Source: a virus | IMG/VR virus record: IMGVR_UViG_3300010430_000425 | Coordinates: 1-25,189 of that record | Length of the DNA stretch: 25,189 nucleotides | Direction: 5' to 3' (one strand) | Shown: positions 1 through 7,250 of the stretch, piece after piece | Position numbering within the stretch: the stretch's first letter is position 1 | Layout of the letters: each line of letters begins with the position of its first letter | Notes under the pieces: generated by a model | Databases searched by the model: none | Seen by the model: the letters and a program-made list of their open reading frames with translations, nothing else | What the model was told of the DNA's origin: nothing | Position numbers and translations under genes: made by a program

Positions 1-608
1 CTAGCATCATAATCGTCACCCCAAGTCTTCTTCAACTCATCTACGGCTTCAGATTTAGCTTTTTCAGCTGCTTCAGTTTGTGCAACTACAGCTTCTACTC
101 TATACTCAACTAGCTTATTAGCTTGTTCAGTATTAAGACCTGCTTCATATGCTATAGCTTTAAAATCATTTAACTCAGCTTCAGCGTGAGGAGCATATTT
201 TTCTCTACCGCCTTCAAACATTTCACTGAAGTCATAATTATCAGCTGTTTCAGGTTTACCTAATTTAGAGTACAGTGTTTCATCACCTTTCCATAATATA
301 CCATCTACATCTTTTACTTTATTATAGAAGTCTTGCTTAGCTTCTGGTGAAGCATCTTCAGCTGGTATTCTTACAGAATTACCTACCATCTTTTGAAGTT
401 CTAAATAGCTCTTAGCTAAATCAGCAGGTTCTTTAAAGTCTTTTAAATTACTTGTATTTAAATACTCTTCAGGTAACCATGATTTACTTTCAACTGGAAC
501 TTCAACTACAGGAGCTGATACTACAGATTCTACAGTTGGAGACGCTACAGTAGAAGTCTCTACAATAGGTGCTTCTACAGCTACTTCTGGTTTAATTTCT
601 TCACTCAT
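1..608 (-). CDS. Scaffolding (capsid assembly) protein, 3' end cut by window
   Basis: The visible 202 residues begin with an acidic, Pro/Val/Thr-rich leader (about residues 1-42). A block containing SWLPEEYLN, a Leu-Lys-Asp-Phe segment and LAKSYLELQKMVG follows, then a Lys/Glu/Ala-rich helical stretch. This layout is typical of podovirus scaffolding proteins, which guide procapsid assembly and then leave the capsid. The ATG at 608 follows a G-rich Shine-Dalgarno (GAGGGGG) and overlaps the end of the Bbp19-like gene by 8 bp. The position, after portal in the late minus-strand arm, is where a scaffold is expected, with the major capsid protein presumably next beyond the left edge. The frame is open to position 1, so the C-terminus is not seen. 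Confidence 0.82.
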   Translation of the reverse strand, partial: MSEEIKPEVAVEAPIVETSTVASPTVESVVSAPVVEVPVESKSWLPEEYLNTSNLKDFKEPADLAKSYLELQKMVGNSVRIPAEDASPEAKQDFYNKVKDVDGILWKGDETLYSKLGKPETADNYDFSEMFEGGREKYAPHAEAELNDFKAIAYEAGLNTEQANKLVEYRVEAVVAQTEAAEKAKSEAVDELKKTWGDDYDA

Positions 609-834
609 ACATTTCCCCCTCAACTTTTATATCTACTCTTTCTGGTTTAGTGTTAGCATCTATTATTAGACCTTGAACAAACTCTTTCTGGCCTAAGTTA
701 TAGTAGGTCTTTTCAGGAGTGTCGCCCATAGCTGGAGTGTCTACATAACTCTCAGCTAAGAACTTTAACACGCTTTGACCCCTATCTGTTTTAAATATTT
801 CATATATGTTTTCTAAATGTTTAATGTTATCCAT
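601..834 (-). CDS. Small Bbp19-like phage protein (77 aa)
   Basis: A 77-residue protein between portal and scaffold. The central part (a hydrophobic helix KFLAESYVD, then DTPEKTYYNLGQKEFVQGL) resembles the Bbp19-like family, small phage proteins commonly found beside portal genes, in which an Asp-Pro-type segment precedes a Gly-Arg/Gln-Lys helix. Their molecular role is not established. The start is preceded by GGAGGAGGAA, and the ATG overlaps the stop of the portal gene, so translation is probably coupled. The family call rests on pattern and position, not on a search. Confidence 0.6.
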   Translation of the reverse strand: MDNIKHLENIYEIFKTDRGQSVLKFLAESYVDTPAMGDTPEKTYYNLGQKEFVQGLIIDANTKPERVDIKVEGEMYE

Positions 835-2482
835 TCGTTCCTCCTCCTGGATTTACTTTCGAATTGATATCTGCTGCTTGAACAGCTGTATCCATAGCTT
901 GTTGCTGTTGAGCTTGTTGAGCTCTTTGTTGTCTTAATGCTTGTACTTCATCGTCATTCTTTATAGCTATTTCAGGAACACCAAGTATCTTACCTGTATG
1001 TTTAGCTATTCCGTCTACATCAACATAATCAATCACTGAAGGATCTAATTGAGCTACTGCAGCTAAGTTCTGTACCCATTGTTGTATAGTGTTAACGTCT
1101 TGTATTTGTTGAGCTCTAGCTAATTGGTTCACAAATACTATCTCTACATCTATACCTCTTTCTTTTAAGATGTCTGGTAACTCTGGTAAGCTCCCATTTC
1201 TAAGCATCATCTTAAATGATCTAATTACTAATGGATTTAATAATTCGTTATTAACTCTAGAAAGTACTGGTCCCAGCACTCTTTGCATCTGCTCTACTCT
1301 TTGAGATACTTCGAATGCTGTCATTTCGCCAGTTTCCGTTCTAGGAGGTAATAGTAACTTGTCTAAGAAGAATATGCCTCTAATAGATGCTCTAAGTTCT
1401 TCTACACTAAATCTAAGTATATCGCTACGAGCTTGAGATACAAACTCTCTAACTCCGTCTATATTCTTAACTATAGATATCCCGCCTGGTCTCATATCTA
1501 GTTGTCCGAATACATCTCTTTGGTTAGCGAAGATAGGAGGCCTTACTTGAAGATCTATTGCTTCTAATCCTCTCATCTTTAATCTGTTTAAAGTTCTTAC
1601 GTCAGGTAATGATAAATGTCCTGGACCTCTACCATACATCTCTCCTGGCATTAAACCCCATCTACTTACATACATAGGTGTTTCATAGTAACCTGATTCT
1701 TCTAGTAATGAACCATGAATAGTGTCTATGTATATACTAGCTATTGGTCTAAACTCTCCTAGAGCTAAACCTACGTCATTTAATTTTATTTCACTTCTCT
1801 TTCTAGGAGCTATACAATGTATAATCTCGAATTCTTTAGTTGGTTCTTTCTCTAAGGCTGTTATAACTTCTGGGTGTACTTTATCGCCCCATCTTTCTAT
1901 CATCTGTTTAGGAGTCATAGAGAACTTTCTATGTATAGTGTCTACTATACCATCTTTATCCTCTGTCCAAGCTATACTAGTTATATGAACTGAAGTGAAT
2001 CTAAACCCACCATCATCGTCTTGTTCATGAAGTAAAGCCATATTAGCTAAACTAACGAAAGATTGATAACTCTTAGCTATCTCTGTATTGAAATTGGATT
2101 CATTAAATTTATTATGCATTATACGGTTAACTTCTTCTAACCATATATTAGCATCTTCTACGTTGTTTAAATCATCTGATTGAAATCTTAATTTAGACCA
2201 TACTGTAGCTGGGTTAGTTAATGTACCTTGAAATGATGATGACAAGTCTTGAACTGCTTGTAGAGCTGTTGAATCAAATAACCTTCTTGTTCTTCTAGCT
2301 CCTGGTGAAGAGCTATTAGGATCTATAGGTCTACCAGTTGAACCGGCTCCTGTAACCCCTGTGTATTGGTTGTTAAGCATGAACTCTGATAGTTCAGCCC
2401 ACATGCTTTCACTATTCTGCCTCTCTGCAGTAGTGAATAGCATTTCAGCTTTCATTATAGTATCTTGTACGTTAACCGTCAT
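827..2482 (-). CDS. Portal (head-tail connector) protein, T7 gp8 type
   Basis: A 551-residue protein, the usual length for T7-like head-tail connectors. It forms the dodecameric ring at the capsid vertex through which DNA is packaged and ejected. The N-terminal RRTRRLFDSTALQAVQDLSS with a following LTNPATVWSKLRF is the family signature. A middle segment has W-G-L-M-P-G-E-M-Y-G-R-G-P-G and DVRTLNRLK, and LPPRTETGEMTAFEVSQRVE near residues 380-400 is also characteristic. The C-terminus is Gln/Ala rich. The ATG at 2482 follows AGGGGAATA. It lies directly after a gp7.3-like gene, as in T7, where 7.3 precedes 8. Confidence 0.93.
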   Translation of the reverse strand: MTVNVQDTIMKAEMLFTTAERQNSESMWAELSEFMLNNQYTGVTGAGSTGRPIDPNSSSPGARRTRRLFDSTALQAVQDLSSSFQGTLTNPATVWSKLRFQSDDLNNVEDANIWLEEVNRIMHNKFNESNFNTEIAKSYQSFVSLANMALLHEQDDDGGFRFTSVHITSIAWTEDKDGIVDTIHRKFSMTPKQMIERWGDKVHPEVITALEKEPTKEFEIIHCIAPRKRSEIKLNDVGLALGEFRPIASIYIDTIHGSLLEESGYYETPMYVSRWGLMPGEMYGRGPGHLSLPDVRTLNRLKMRGLEAIDLQVRPPIFANQRDVFGQLDMRPGGISIVKNIDGVREFVSQARSDILRFSVEELRASIRGIFFLDKLLLPPRTETGEMTAFEVSQRVEQMQRVLGPVLSRVNNELLNPLVIRSFKMMLRNGSLPELPDILKERGIDVEIVFVNQLARAQQIQDVNTIQQWVQNLAAVAQLDPSVIDYVDVDGIAKHTGKILGVPEIAIKNDDEVQALRQQRAQQAQQQQAMDTAVQAADINSKVNPGGGTNG

Positions 2483-2483
2483 A

Positions 2484-2900
2484 TTATTCCCCTAATAGAG
2501 ATTTACTTATAGTTGATGCATCGTCGTCTGTACCTGCTAATGAGAATAGTCTTTTCTCTTCTTGAGATCTTCTTCTCTTAGTAGCTCTTACTCTAGCTGC
2601 TTCTGTATCTACCACAGGAGCTTGACCACTAATACCTGGCGCTGAAGATGATTCAGGTGGAGGTGGAGGAGCTGCTACAGGAGCTGCAGATGCAGTAGGA
2701 GCTGGAGGTGGAGCTGCTGGTGGAGGAGGAGGTGGAGGAGGTGCTACAAATCCTATAGGTGTTGGAGCACTAGGTGCGTCAGGAGCTAATGCCCCTCTTA
2801 CTACTGAACCAACTACCTGGCTTGCTACTTTTCCAACAGGACCTTTACCTTTACCGCCCTTGCTGCCTCCTTTACCGCCGCCTTTTCCACCGCCGCCCAT
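2484..2900 (-). CDS. Gly/Pro-rich T7 gp7.3-like tail assembly or virion protein
   Basis: A 138-residue low-complexity protein with three zones. The N-terminus is Gly/Lys-rich (MGGGGKGGGKGG), the middle is Pro/Ala-rich with runs of up to eight prolines, and the C-terminus is basic and ends ISKSLLGE. T7 gp7.3, a small tail assembly protein encoded just upstream of the portal, has the same layout: basic start, low-complexity middle, Arg/Lys-rich segment and short Ser/Leu tail. This gene also sits just upstream of portal. The tail motif recurs in the gene at 3718-4104 and in the micro-ORF at 4106-4147. The ATG is preceded by GGAAGGG. Polyproline runs normally need elongation factor P for translation. 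Confidence 0.55.
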   Translation of the reverse strand: MGGGGKGGGKGGSKGGKGKGPVGKVASQVVGSVVRGALAPDAPSAPTPIGFVAPPPPPPPPAAPPPAPTASAAPVAAPPPPPESSSAPGISGQAPVVDTEAARVRATKRRRSQEEKRLFSLAGTDDDASTISKSLLGE

Positions 2901-2903
2901 ATG

Positions 2904-3359
2904 CTATCCCTTCCTTACTTTCTTAATTTTAACATTACTTGCAGGTGAGTAACCTAAACTTGTAAGTCGTTTAGATATTGAGTTCTCGCTACTTTCAAAT
3001 AATACAAATATTTCTTTACCATGATTATGATATAAGTCTGATTCCGCAAACTTAACTAAATCACTAAATAAACCTTGTCCTCTAGCTTCTGGATGTAAGT
3101 AGAAAGCATCTCCGTGTGCTTCTTTTTCACCCATAAGTATAAATCCTAGATAACCATAGAAGTTATCGTCTTCATCTGTTATAAAGTACATATGATACCT
3201 ATTATCTGCAAACATCTTAGCGTAAGATGCTCTATGTATTTTAGGTGTCTTATATTGTTCAGATTTAGCTTCATCGTAATGAGCATCTAATACTTTAGAA
3301 TAATCATCAAACAGATACTTGTTCATCTGTTCTAAGTTAGCCTTGAAAAATTTTAACAT
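2904..3359 (-). CDS. GNAT-family N-acetyltransferase
   Basis: A 151-residue protein with the GNAT fold signature. A beta-strand pair (MYFITDEDDNFYGYLGF) is followed by AFYLHPEARGQGLFSDLVKF around residues 85-105. There R-G-Q-G forms the acetyl-CoA pyrophosphate loop (consensus Q/R-x-x-G-x-G/A) ahead of the following helix. Such enzymes move an acetyl group from acetyl-CoA to an amine; the substrate cannot be read from sequence. Acetyltransferases of this type recur in podovirus structural modules beside the portal. It overlaps the upstream GNAT-like gene by 23 bp. A virion or maturation role is possible but not shown. Confidence 0.8.
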   Translation of the reverse strand: MLKFFKANLEQMNKYLFDDYSKVLDAHYDEAKSEQYKTPKIHRASYAKMFADNRYHMYFITDEDDNFYGYLGFILMGEKEAHGDAFYLHPEARGQGLFSDLVKFAESDLYHNHGKEIFVLFESSENSISKRLTSLGYSPASNVKIKKVRKG

Positions 3360-3714
3360 ATGCTTTATCCGCTTCTTTATAATCTTTTAAATGGGTCTCA
3401 TCTATACTACTCTGTAGATATCTGAAATATTTAGGGTCTCTTAACTCGATGACTTCTGATTCTACATGTTGTATAAAATCTGCATTGTTACTGTCTAAAT
3501 ACACTATATCTGCATATATCTGACTAGTGTGGGCAAATAATGTAATGGATACGATCATAACGCCAACTATCTTGTCATCCTTCAGATCGAAATATATCTC
3601 TACGTCTCCGTCATATTCCCAAAAACTTTCTAAATGTTCTGTGCATCCTTTCGATTCAAAGTATTCTTCTATTTGTCTCTGATAATCGAAAACATTTGTT
3701 ATATGCATGTACAT
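3337..3714 (-). CDS. Divergent GNAT-like protein lacking the CoA loop
   Basis: A 125-residue protein directly upstream of, and overlapping, the GNAT gene. It has the strand pattern of a GNAT domain (VEIYFDLKDDKIVGVMIVS, then IYADIVYLDSNN and a helix), but the R/Q-x-x-G-x-G loop is replaced by NADFIQHVESEV. If it is a GNAT homologue it has probably lost normal acetyl-CoA binding and may act as a partner of the next protein. The assignment to the fold is by shape only; otherwise it is unrecognised. The ATG at 3714 is about 10 nt after GGAGA. An in-frame ATG two codons later is further from this SD. Confidence 0.5.
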   Translation of the reverse strand: MYMHITNVFDYQRQIEEYFESKGCTEHLESFWEYDGDVEIYFDLKDDKIVGVMIVSITLFAHTSQIYADIVYLDSNNADFIQHVESEVIELRDPKYFRYLQSSIDETHLKDYKEADKAYVKIFQG

Positions 3715-3717
3715 ATA

Positions 3718-4104
3718 TTAATCGTCTCCTAATAGACTAGTTGGTCCACTGCTACCTTTTGAGTTTAGAGATAATAAACTACTACCTCCTCTTCTACCTT
3801 TTCTTCTTTTAGATCCTTGAAGCCCTGTTGCAACAGTATCTTCTGATGCTGACGCTCCTTGTTTAATTGATGGAGCTGATGATTTTGTAGGACCTGTTTT
3901 AGTCGGTGTTACTGAAGCTGGAGCTGGAGTCGGTGCTACTGGGCCTGAAGCTGGTGCTGATGCTACTGGACCTGAAGTTGGTGAAGCAGTACTCTCGCCA
4001 GAAAGTTCTTGACGCCTTTGAGCTGATGCCTCTTTTATTATAGCTGCAATAGGTGCAAATGTTGGTTGAAATGCTGCAAGTGTTCCTGGTGCAAAACCTC
4101 CCAT
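3718..4104 (-). CDS. Second gp7.3-like Ser/Pro/Ala-rich virion-type protein
   Basis: A 128-residue protein with a hydrophobic start (MGGFAPGTLAAFQPTFAPI), a Pro/Ala/Ser/Thr-rich disordered middle (about residues 40-90), a basic cluster (SKRRKGRRGG) and a Leu/Ser tail ending TSLLGDD. The basic cluster, the SLLSL segment and the LLG ending copy the C-terminal design of the gene at 2484-2900 and of T7 gp7.3. Two such genes flank the GNAT pair. The start is supported by GGAGGCGAG. Function is inferred from position and layout only. Confidence 0.5.
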   Translation of the reverse strand: MGGFAPGTLAAFQPTFAPIAAIIKEASAQRRQELSGESTASPTSGPVASAPASGPVAPTPAPASVTPTKTGPTKSSAPSIKQGASASEDTVATGLQGSKRRKGRRGGSSLLSLNSKGSSGPTSLLGDD

Positions 4105-4105
4105 A

Positions 4106-4147
4106 TTACTCGCCTCCTAATAAACTTTTACTAATAAATCCTGACAC
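4106..4147 (-). CDS. 13-codon micro-ORF consisting of the ISKSLLGGE tail motif
   Basis: A GTG at 4147 lies 7 nt after a good Shine-Dalgarno (AGGAGA) and one base after the stop of the upstream membrane protein gene. It opens a 13-codon frame reading MSGFISKSLLGGE. Eight of these residues repeat the C-terminal ISKSLLGE of the gene at 2484-2900. It may be a true micro-peptide, the C-terminal extension of the upstream gene reached by a +1 frameshift near TTT-AGG-AGA, or the remnant of a lost gp7.3-like gene. In-frame stops upstream exclude a longer ORF in this frame. Confidence 0.35.
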   Translation of the reverse strand: MSGFISKSLLGGE

Positions 4148-4148
4148 T

Positions 4149-4415
4149 CTAGTTTCTCCTAAATAATTCTGTTACGCGGTCTTCTATTAATCTCATTCCC
4201 GCTTTAGCTCTGTAAAAATTCTCTAATCTATTGAACATACAATATGTACCTCCTATTAAAGGCGATACTAAGAATGTTATTAAAGGCATCCATATGTAAA
4301 ATGGTTCCCAAACTATAACACAAGGTATAGATATAAGATTTAACACTATAAGCATCAAATGGGTTATAGCTACAAACTTAGCTAAGCAATAATATAATAC
4401 CGATGTATATTCCAA
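4149..4415 (-). CDS. Small membrane protein, DUF2784-like
   Basis: An 88-residue protein with two or three hydrophobic segments (roughly residues 5-30, 35-50 and 50-62), then CMFNRLENFYRAKAG. The Cys, Leu-Glu-Asn, Arg and Ala-Gly pattern after the last membrane span resembles the bacterial DUF2784 family (C-x-L-T-x-L-E-N-x-L-R-x-x-A-G), whose role is unknown. The start is TTG at 4415, supported by GGAGTAGGG just upstream. It overlaps the preceding 50-aa gene by 38 bp. A lysis or membrane-remodelling role is possible, but nothing in the sequence decides it. Confidence 0.6.
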   Translation of the reverse strand: MEYTSVLYYCLAKFVAITHLMLIVLNLISIPCVIVWEPFYIWMPLITFLVSPLIGGTYCMFNRLENFYRAKAGMRLIEDRVTELFRRN

Positions 4416-4530
4416 ACCCTACTCCAAATATCTGTATACGTTCATTTAATGGAGCTTCTTCATATTCATTGACGTAGATTGCGCCTAATATAACTAATAT
4501 GAATAAAAACAGTGTGAATAGTCCTGTCAT
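4378..4530 (-). CDS. 50-aa membrane protein
   Basis: The ORF starts at an ATG preceded by GGAGGAAGGT. The protein has an N-terminal membrane span (residues 2-19, LFTLFLFILVILGAIYV), a short charged loop (NEYEEAPLNER) and a second span to the C-terminus (IFGVGFGIYIGIILLLS). It lies between terL and the DUF2784-like gene and overlaps the latter by 38 bp. It is unrecognised. The hairpin-like topology is compatible with a small holin or accessory lysis protein, but this is a guess. Confidence 0.6.
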   Translation of the reverse strand: MTGLFTLFLFILVILGAIYVNEYEEAPLNERIQIFGVGFGIYIGIILLLS

Positions 4531-4578
4531 ACCTTCCTCCAATTGACTACTGTAAGTATAGTAGCTACTGAGCTTATA

Positions 4579-5946
4579 TCAAGCAAACAGGTCATAATCT
4601 GATATTACAGATACTCTACCACTGTTAAATTGATCAGCACTGGTTATATCTTCAGATATAGCTTCCATCCTTATAGCATCAGCAGCATGAGAACTTCCAT
4701 CATGTACTGGTTCTTTAATGAATACTTGTCTTTTTTTATCGTACCTTCTATGGTACAACTCTAATCTCTTAATACCTACTAAACATGCACCTGCATCAAA
4801 ATGATATCTAGAGAAGCGTGAACGTACAGCATTAATACCATCCTGTACTGGCAATCTATCCAGCACCTCTACATTTGCTGACATCTGAGTCTGTCTTAAC
4901 ATATCTTCGAACATATCAGCTGTAGCCATTCCTGACTGTATATTTCTCTGCCTAGCATCATGAGGTAAATAATGTGTTCCATAATTATACCCTTTAGCTT
5001 CTAGTACTTTAATATAGTGTTGTAAATTCTTTCCATTGTCTTCATAGTAATCTACGAATGATATCTTGTTCCCTGACTTTTGTCTGAACCATATAGCTGT
5101 AGAATCATCTACACCTAAATCCCAAAAGGTATCTACTGTTAATACATCATTATAAATTACATCTGTAATTCTATCTTCTTTATATGCTTGTTCTATTTGG
5201 TCTGCATAGTACGCACCTTTCATACCAACTGTAAAGTTACAGCCATACTCTCGCTCTATATCATCCCATGTGGTCATACCAGTCTTAACTTGATCCTCAA
5301 AGTAATCTTGAGGGTGTACGTGTACATAGTTAGGTCTGTCTGGATATAGTGCTTGTTTAAATGATACTATCCATTTAGGAGATTCTTTCGCTCCTAGGAA
5401 TAAATTATAGAAGTGGTTTCTACCGTTGGGGGTGGAATTAATTATATGCCAACAACCCTTACGTCTTAAAGCAGGTAGTAATGCTCTATACGCCTCTACA
5501 TCTGAGAAAGCAAATTCAGATAGTACTACACCCATAGGAGTTACACCTCGTATAGCATTTGGGTTTCTATCTAAACCTAAGACTTGAATAGTGGAAGAGA
5601 CACCTAATTTATCTTTACTTATAGTTATAGACATCTCTTGATTTGATATTCTACCTATGAATGGTTCTGGAATCATATCCAGTAGTTTAGTACCATCTTC
5701 TAATACCTTAGTCCATAAAGCCCTTTTAGCTTCTTCAGCTGTTGGGAATATGTAGAAGTAGTTACCAGATACTTGACATGCTTCTTTACACATGTAAGCG
5801 AAGCAACTTGTATCTTTACCTATTTGTCTAGGCCATACTAGTAAGGCTTTCCTTTCATCTAAGTGTCTCTTAGAATCCAGCTCTTTAAAGACATCTAGTT
5901 GATAGTCTCTAGGTATGAAGTTGTGAGGTACTGTTAAAGTATCCAT
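4579..5946 (-). CDS. terL: Terminase large subunit (packaging ATPase and nuclease)
   Basis: A protein of about 455 residues, the motor that pumps DNA into the procapsid and cuts concatemers. The N-terminal ATPase has a Walker A variant (WPRQIGKDT) about 40 residues in, a Walker B strand ending in acidic residues (GVVLSEFAF) and a motif III segment INSTPNGRNHFY. The C-terminal RNase H-like nuclease shows FWDLGVDDSTA, LPHDARQRN and HDGSSHAADAIRM, supplying the metal-binding acids. The start chosen is ATG 5946, with GGAAAGG six bases upstream. An in-frame ATG at 5961 has no clear SD. The 46-aa gene before it overlaps by 13 bp, suggesting coupling. terS lies about 3.1 kb upstream rather than adjacent. 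Confidence 0.94.
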   Translation of the reverse strand: MDTLTVPHNFIPRDYQLDVFKELDSKRHLDERKALLVWPRQIGKDTSCFAYMCKEACQVSGNYFYIFPTAEEAKRALWTKVLEDGTKLLDMIPEPFIGRISNQEMSITISKDKLGVSSTIQVLGLDRNPNAIRGVTPMGVVLSEFAFSDVEAYRALLPALRRKGCWHIINSTPNGRNHFYNLFLGAKESPKWIVSFKQALYPDRPNYVHVHPQDYFEDQVKTGMTTWDDIEREYGCNFTVGMKGAYYADQIEQAYKEDRITDVIYNDVLTVDTFWDLGVDDSTAIWFRQKSGNKISFVDYYEDNGKNLQHYIKVLEAKGYNYGTHYLPHDARQRNIQSGMATADMFEDMLRQTQMSANVEVLDRLPVQDGINAVRSRFSRYHFDAGACLVGIKRLELYHRRYDKKRQVFIKEPVHDGSSHAADAIRMEAISEDITSADQFNSGRVSVISDYDLFA

Positions 5947-6074
5947 ATTAAACCTTTCCATGTTAATACAGCTACTGTTGTAGCGTATATTATAGTAGTC
6001 GTGAATCTGATTAGTCTATCAAGCTTCTTATACTTGTTTCTTATCCAATGCTTTATCTTTTGCCACTTGGTCAT
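5934..6074 (-). CDS. 46-aa basic single-span membrane protein
   Basis: The ATG lies in an ATGA overlap with the upstream stop and is preceded by GGAGGGATC. The product has a strongly basic N-terminus (MTKWQKIKHWIRNKYKKLDR), then one hydrophobic segment (about residues 25-46) to the end. The charge layout predicts the basic part in the cytoplasm. Its stop lies inside the start of terL. It is unrecognised; comparable very small membrane proteins occur in phage lysis and virion modules. Confidence 0.6.
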   Translation of the reverse strand: MTKWQKIKHWIRNKYKKLDRLIRFTTTIIYATTVAVLTWKGLIWIL

Positions 6075-6514
6075 GATCCCTCCACTAATGGTACATAATA
6101 GTAAGCTATAGTGCAGAATATATCGTCATCATCTGTCTTAGCATTTAACCATCTACCTTCACCTTCTACTGCTAAGTTTAAACCTATCAAGTCTCTTGAT
6201 GACTGTCTTAGCATTTCTGTTTCCAGTATTATTTCTTTTACTGTTAGAGAATCCGGACCTATGTCTGAAGTATATATGTCTACCGTAGCATCTCCTACTC
6301 CAACGTTCTTATTAGCGAATAGAAAAATGTCTGTAATAACTATTTTGTGACCTGATTTAGGTACTACAAAGTTATATGCAGTATTAATTGCGTCCAACGT
6401 AATAGTAACAGGTGTACTGTAATCTAAAGGAGCAGTAATTAACTGTCCGTATTTAGAGACTCTGGCTTTAGATCCAGAACCTTGTCCATCTTGTATTATC
6501 GTTTTTAAAGACAT
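6071..6514 (-). CDS. Virion-type beta-rich protein, paralogue of the upstream gene
   Basis: A 147-residue protein beginning with DGQGSGSKARVSKYGQLIT and continuing as alternating strands (VTITLDAINTAYNFVVPK, HKIVITDIFLFANK, ATVDIYTS). The N-terminal DG-x-G-x-G-x-x-ARV pattern matches the start of the gene at 6517-7098 and is seen at the N-termini of phage virion proteins. It may be a capsid decoration or tail-associated protein; this is inference. The ATG at 6514 follows GGAG by six bases. Its stop overlaps the next start as ATGA. Confidence 0.6.
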   Translation of the reverse strand: MSLKTIIQDGQGSGSKARVSKYGQLITAPLDYSTPVTITLDAINTAYNFVVPKSGHKIVITDIFLFANKNVGVGDATVDIYTSDIGPDSLTVKEIILETEMLRQSSRDLIGLNLAVEGEGRWLNAKTDDDDIFCTIAYYYVPLVEGS

Positions 6515-6516
6515 CT

Positions 6517-7098
6517 TTACTCCGTGAAATCTACTTCTTTAAGAAAGCATACAGCAACAACATATACATTAGTAGTTCCTGAAGTAGTATTAGTATCTAT
6601 GTTAACGGCTATCCTATCACCTTTAGTTAATATAAAGTTTACAGGTATAGCTACTCTTGTACCAGGAGCTGCATAAGCTAAAGCTATATCATCTCCATTT
6701 GTATGAGTAGATCCCTCGACTCCTTTATAAGCATCGACTGCTATAGTCCTAGATGAACCGAAATTTCTATTTTGATTCATATCGACTGCAGTTGAGAAAT
6801 CTACTGATACAGGGTTTCGAACTATAGTAATAGATGACACATCAGTAGTGGTCCCTGCTGAACCTATGCCTATAGTTAGACTCTCTATTACTAGATCTCT
6901 AGCTTCATTATTTTTAATATATAGTACATCAGATGCTGTGGTACTGGTTAAACCTATAGTACCTGTATTTATATTGTAAGCATCTCCTACTTCTGTAGCA
7001 TGTAATGGTTCTGTTTCTGTAACAGAGTGTGTGAACATTCTATTACCACTTACTCTCGCTACGTTTCCTGTTCCTGTTCCGTCATTTATTGTGGACAT
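6517..7098 (-). CDS. Virion-type protein with INDGTGTGN-ARV start
   Basis: The chosen start is ATG 7098 (MSTINDG), preceded by AGAGGAG, giving 193 residues; a longer open frame upstream has no matching SD and overlaps another gene. The N-terminus INDGTGTGNVARVSGNRMFT is a motif I associate with phage structural proteins, and the rest is Thr/Ser/Val-rich beta structure (LVIESLTIGIG, SSITIVRNPVS, RIAVNIDTN). It is a tandem paralogue of the following gene. A head-decoration or tail role is likely but unproven. Confidence 0.65.
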   Translation of the reverse strand: MSTINDGTGTGNVARVSGNRMFTHSVTETEPLHATEVGDAYNINTGTIGLTSTTASDVLYIKNNEARDLVIESLTIGIGSAGTTTDVSSITIVRNPVSVDFSTAVDMNQNRNFGSSRTIAVDAYKGVEGSTHTNGDDIALAYAAPGTRVAIPVNFILTKGDRIAVNIDTNTTSGTTNVYVVAVCFLKEVDFTE

Positions 7099-7250
7099 TC
7101 GTCTAACTCCTCTTCCGTTATTATTTCTAAATGTTGTTCTAGATTGTCTAGTTTCTCTATAACCAATTCTAGAGCACACATTATCTGAGTGTCCCTAGCT
7201 CTTGTATCCATTTCCACCTTCCTATTAGAAGGGATGAACTTAATAGTCAT
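7086..7250 (-). CDS. 54-aa acidic helical phage protein
   Basis: The ATG at 7250 has an excellent SD (GGAGGT four bases upstream) and overlaps the end of the upstream gene by 11 bp. The product starts MTIKFIPSNRKVEMDTRARD and continues as a single amphipathic helix rich in Leu/Glu (ALELVIEKLDNLEQHLEII), ending in an acidic tail. An internal ATG at 7211 would give 41 residues. Small proteins with this RARDxQ-helix design are common in phage structural modules and have no known function. It overlaps the next start by 13 bp. Confidence 0.65.
   Translation of the reverse strand: MTIKFIPSNRKVEMDTRARDTQIMCALELVIEKLDNLEQHLEIITEEELDECPQ

Noticed and set aside
1722-1988. Plus-strand open frame opposite the portal gene
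   Set aside because: It lies wholly antisense to a well-supported gene, has no Shine-Dalgarno of note and encodes a composition typical of a reversed frame.
2700-2760. GGTGGAGG-type repeats that could suggest a microsatellite or short CRISPR-like array
   Set aside because: They encode the polyproline run of the gp7.3-like protein; units are short, variable and without spacers.
6111-6350. Plus-strand open frame opposite the virion-type gene at 6071-6514
   Set aside because: Shadow frame within a coding region with overlap signals on the other strand; no independent support.
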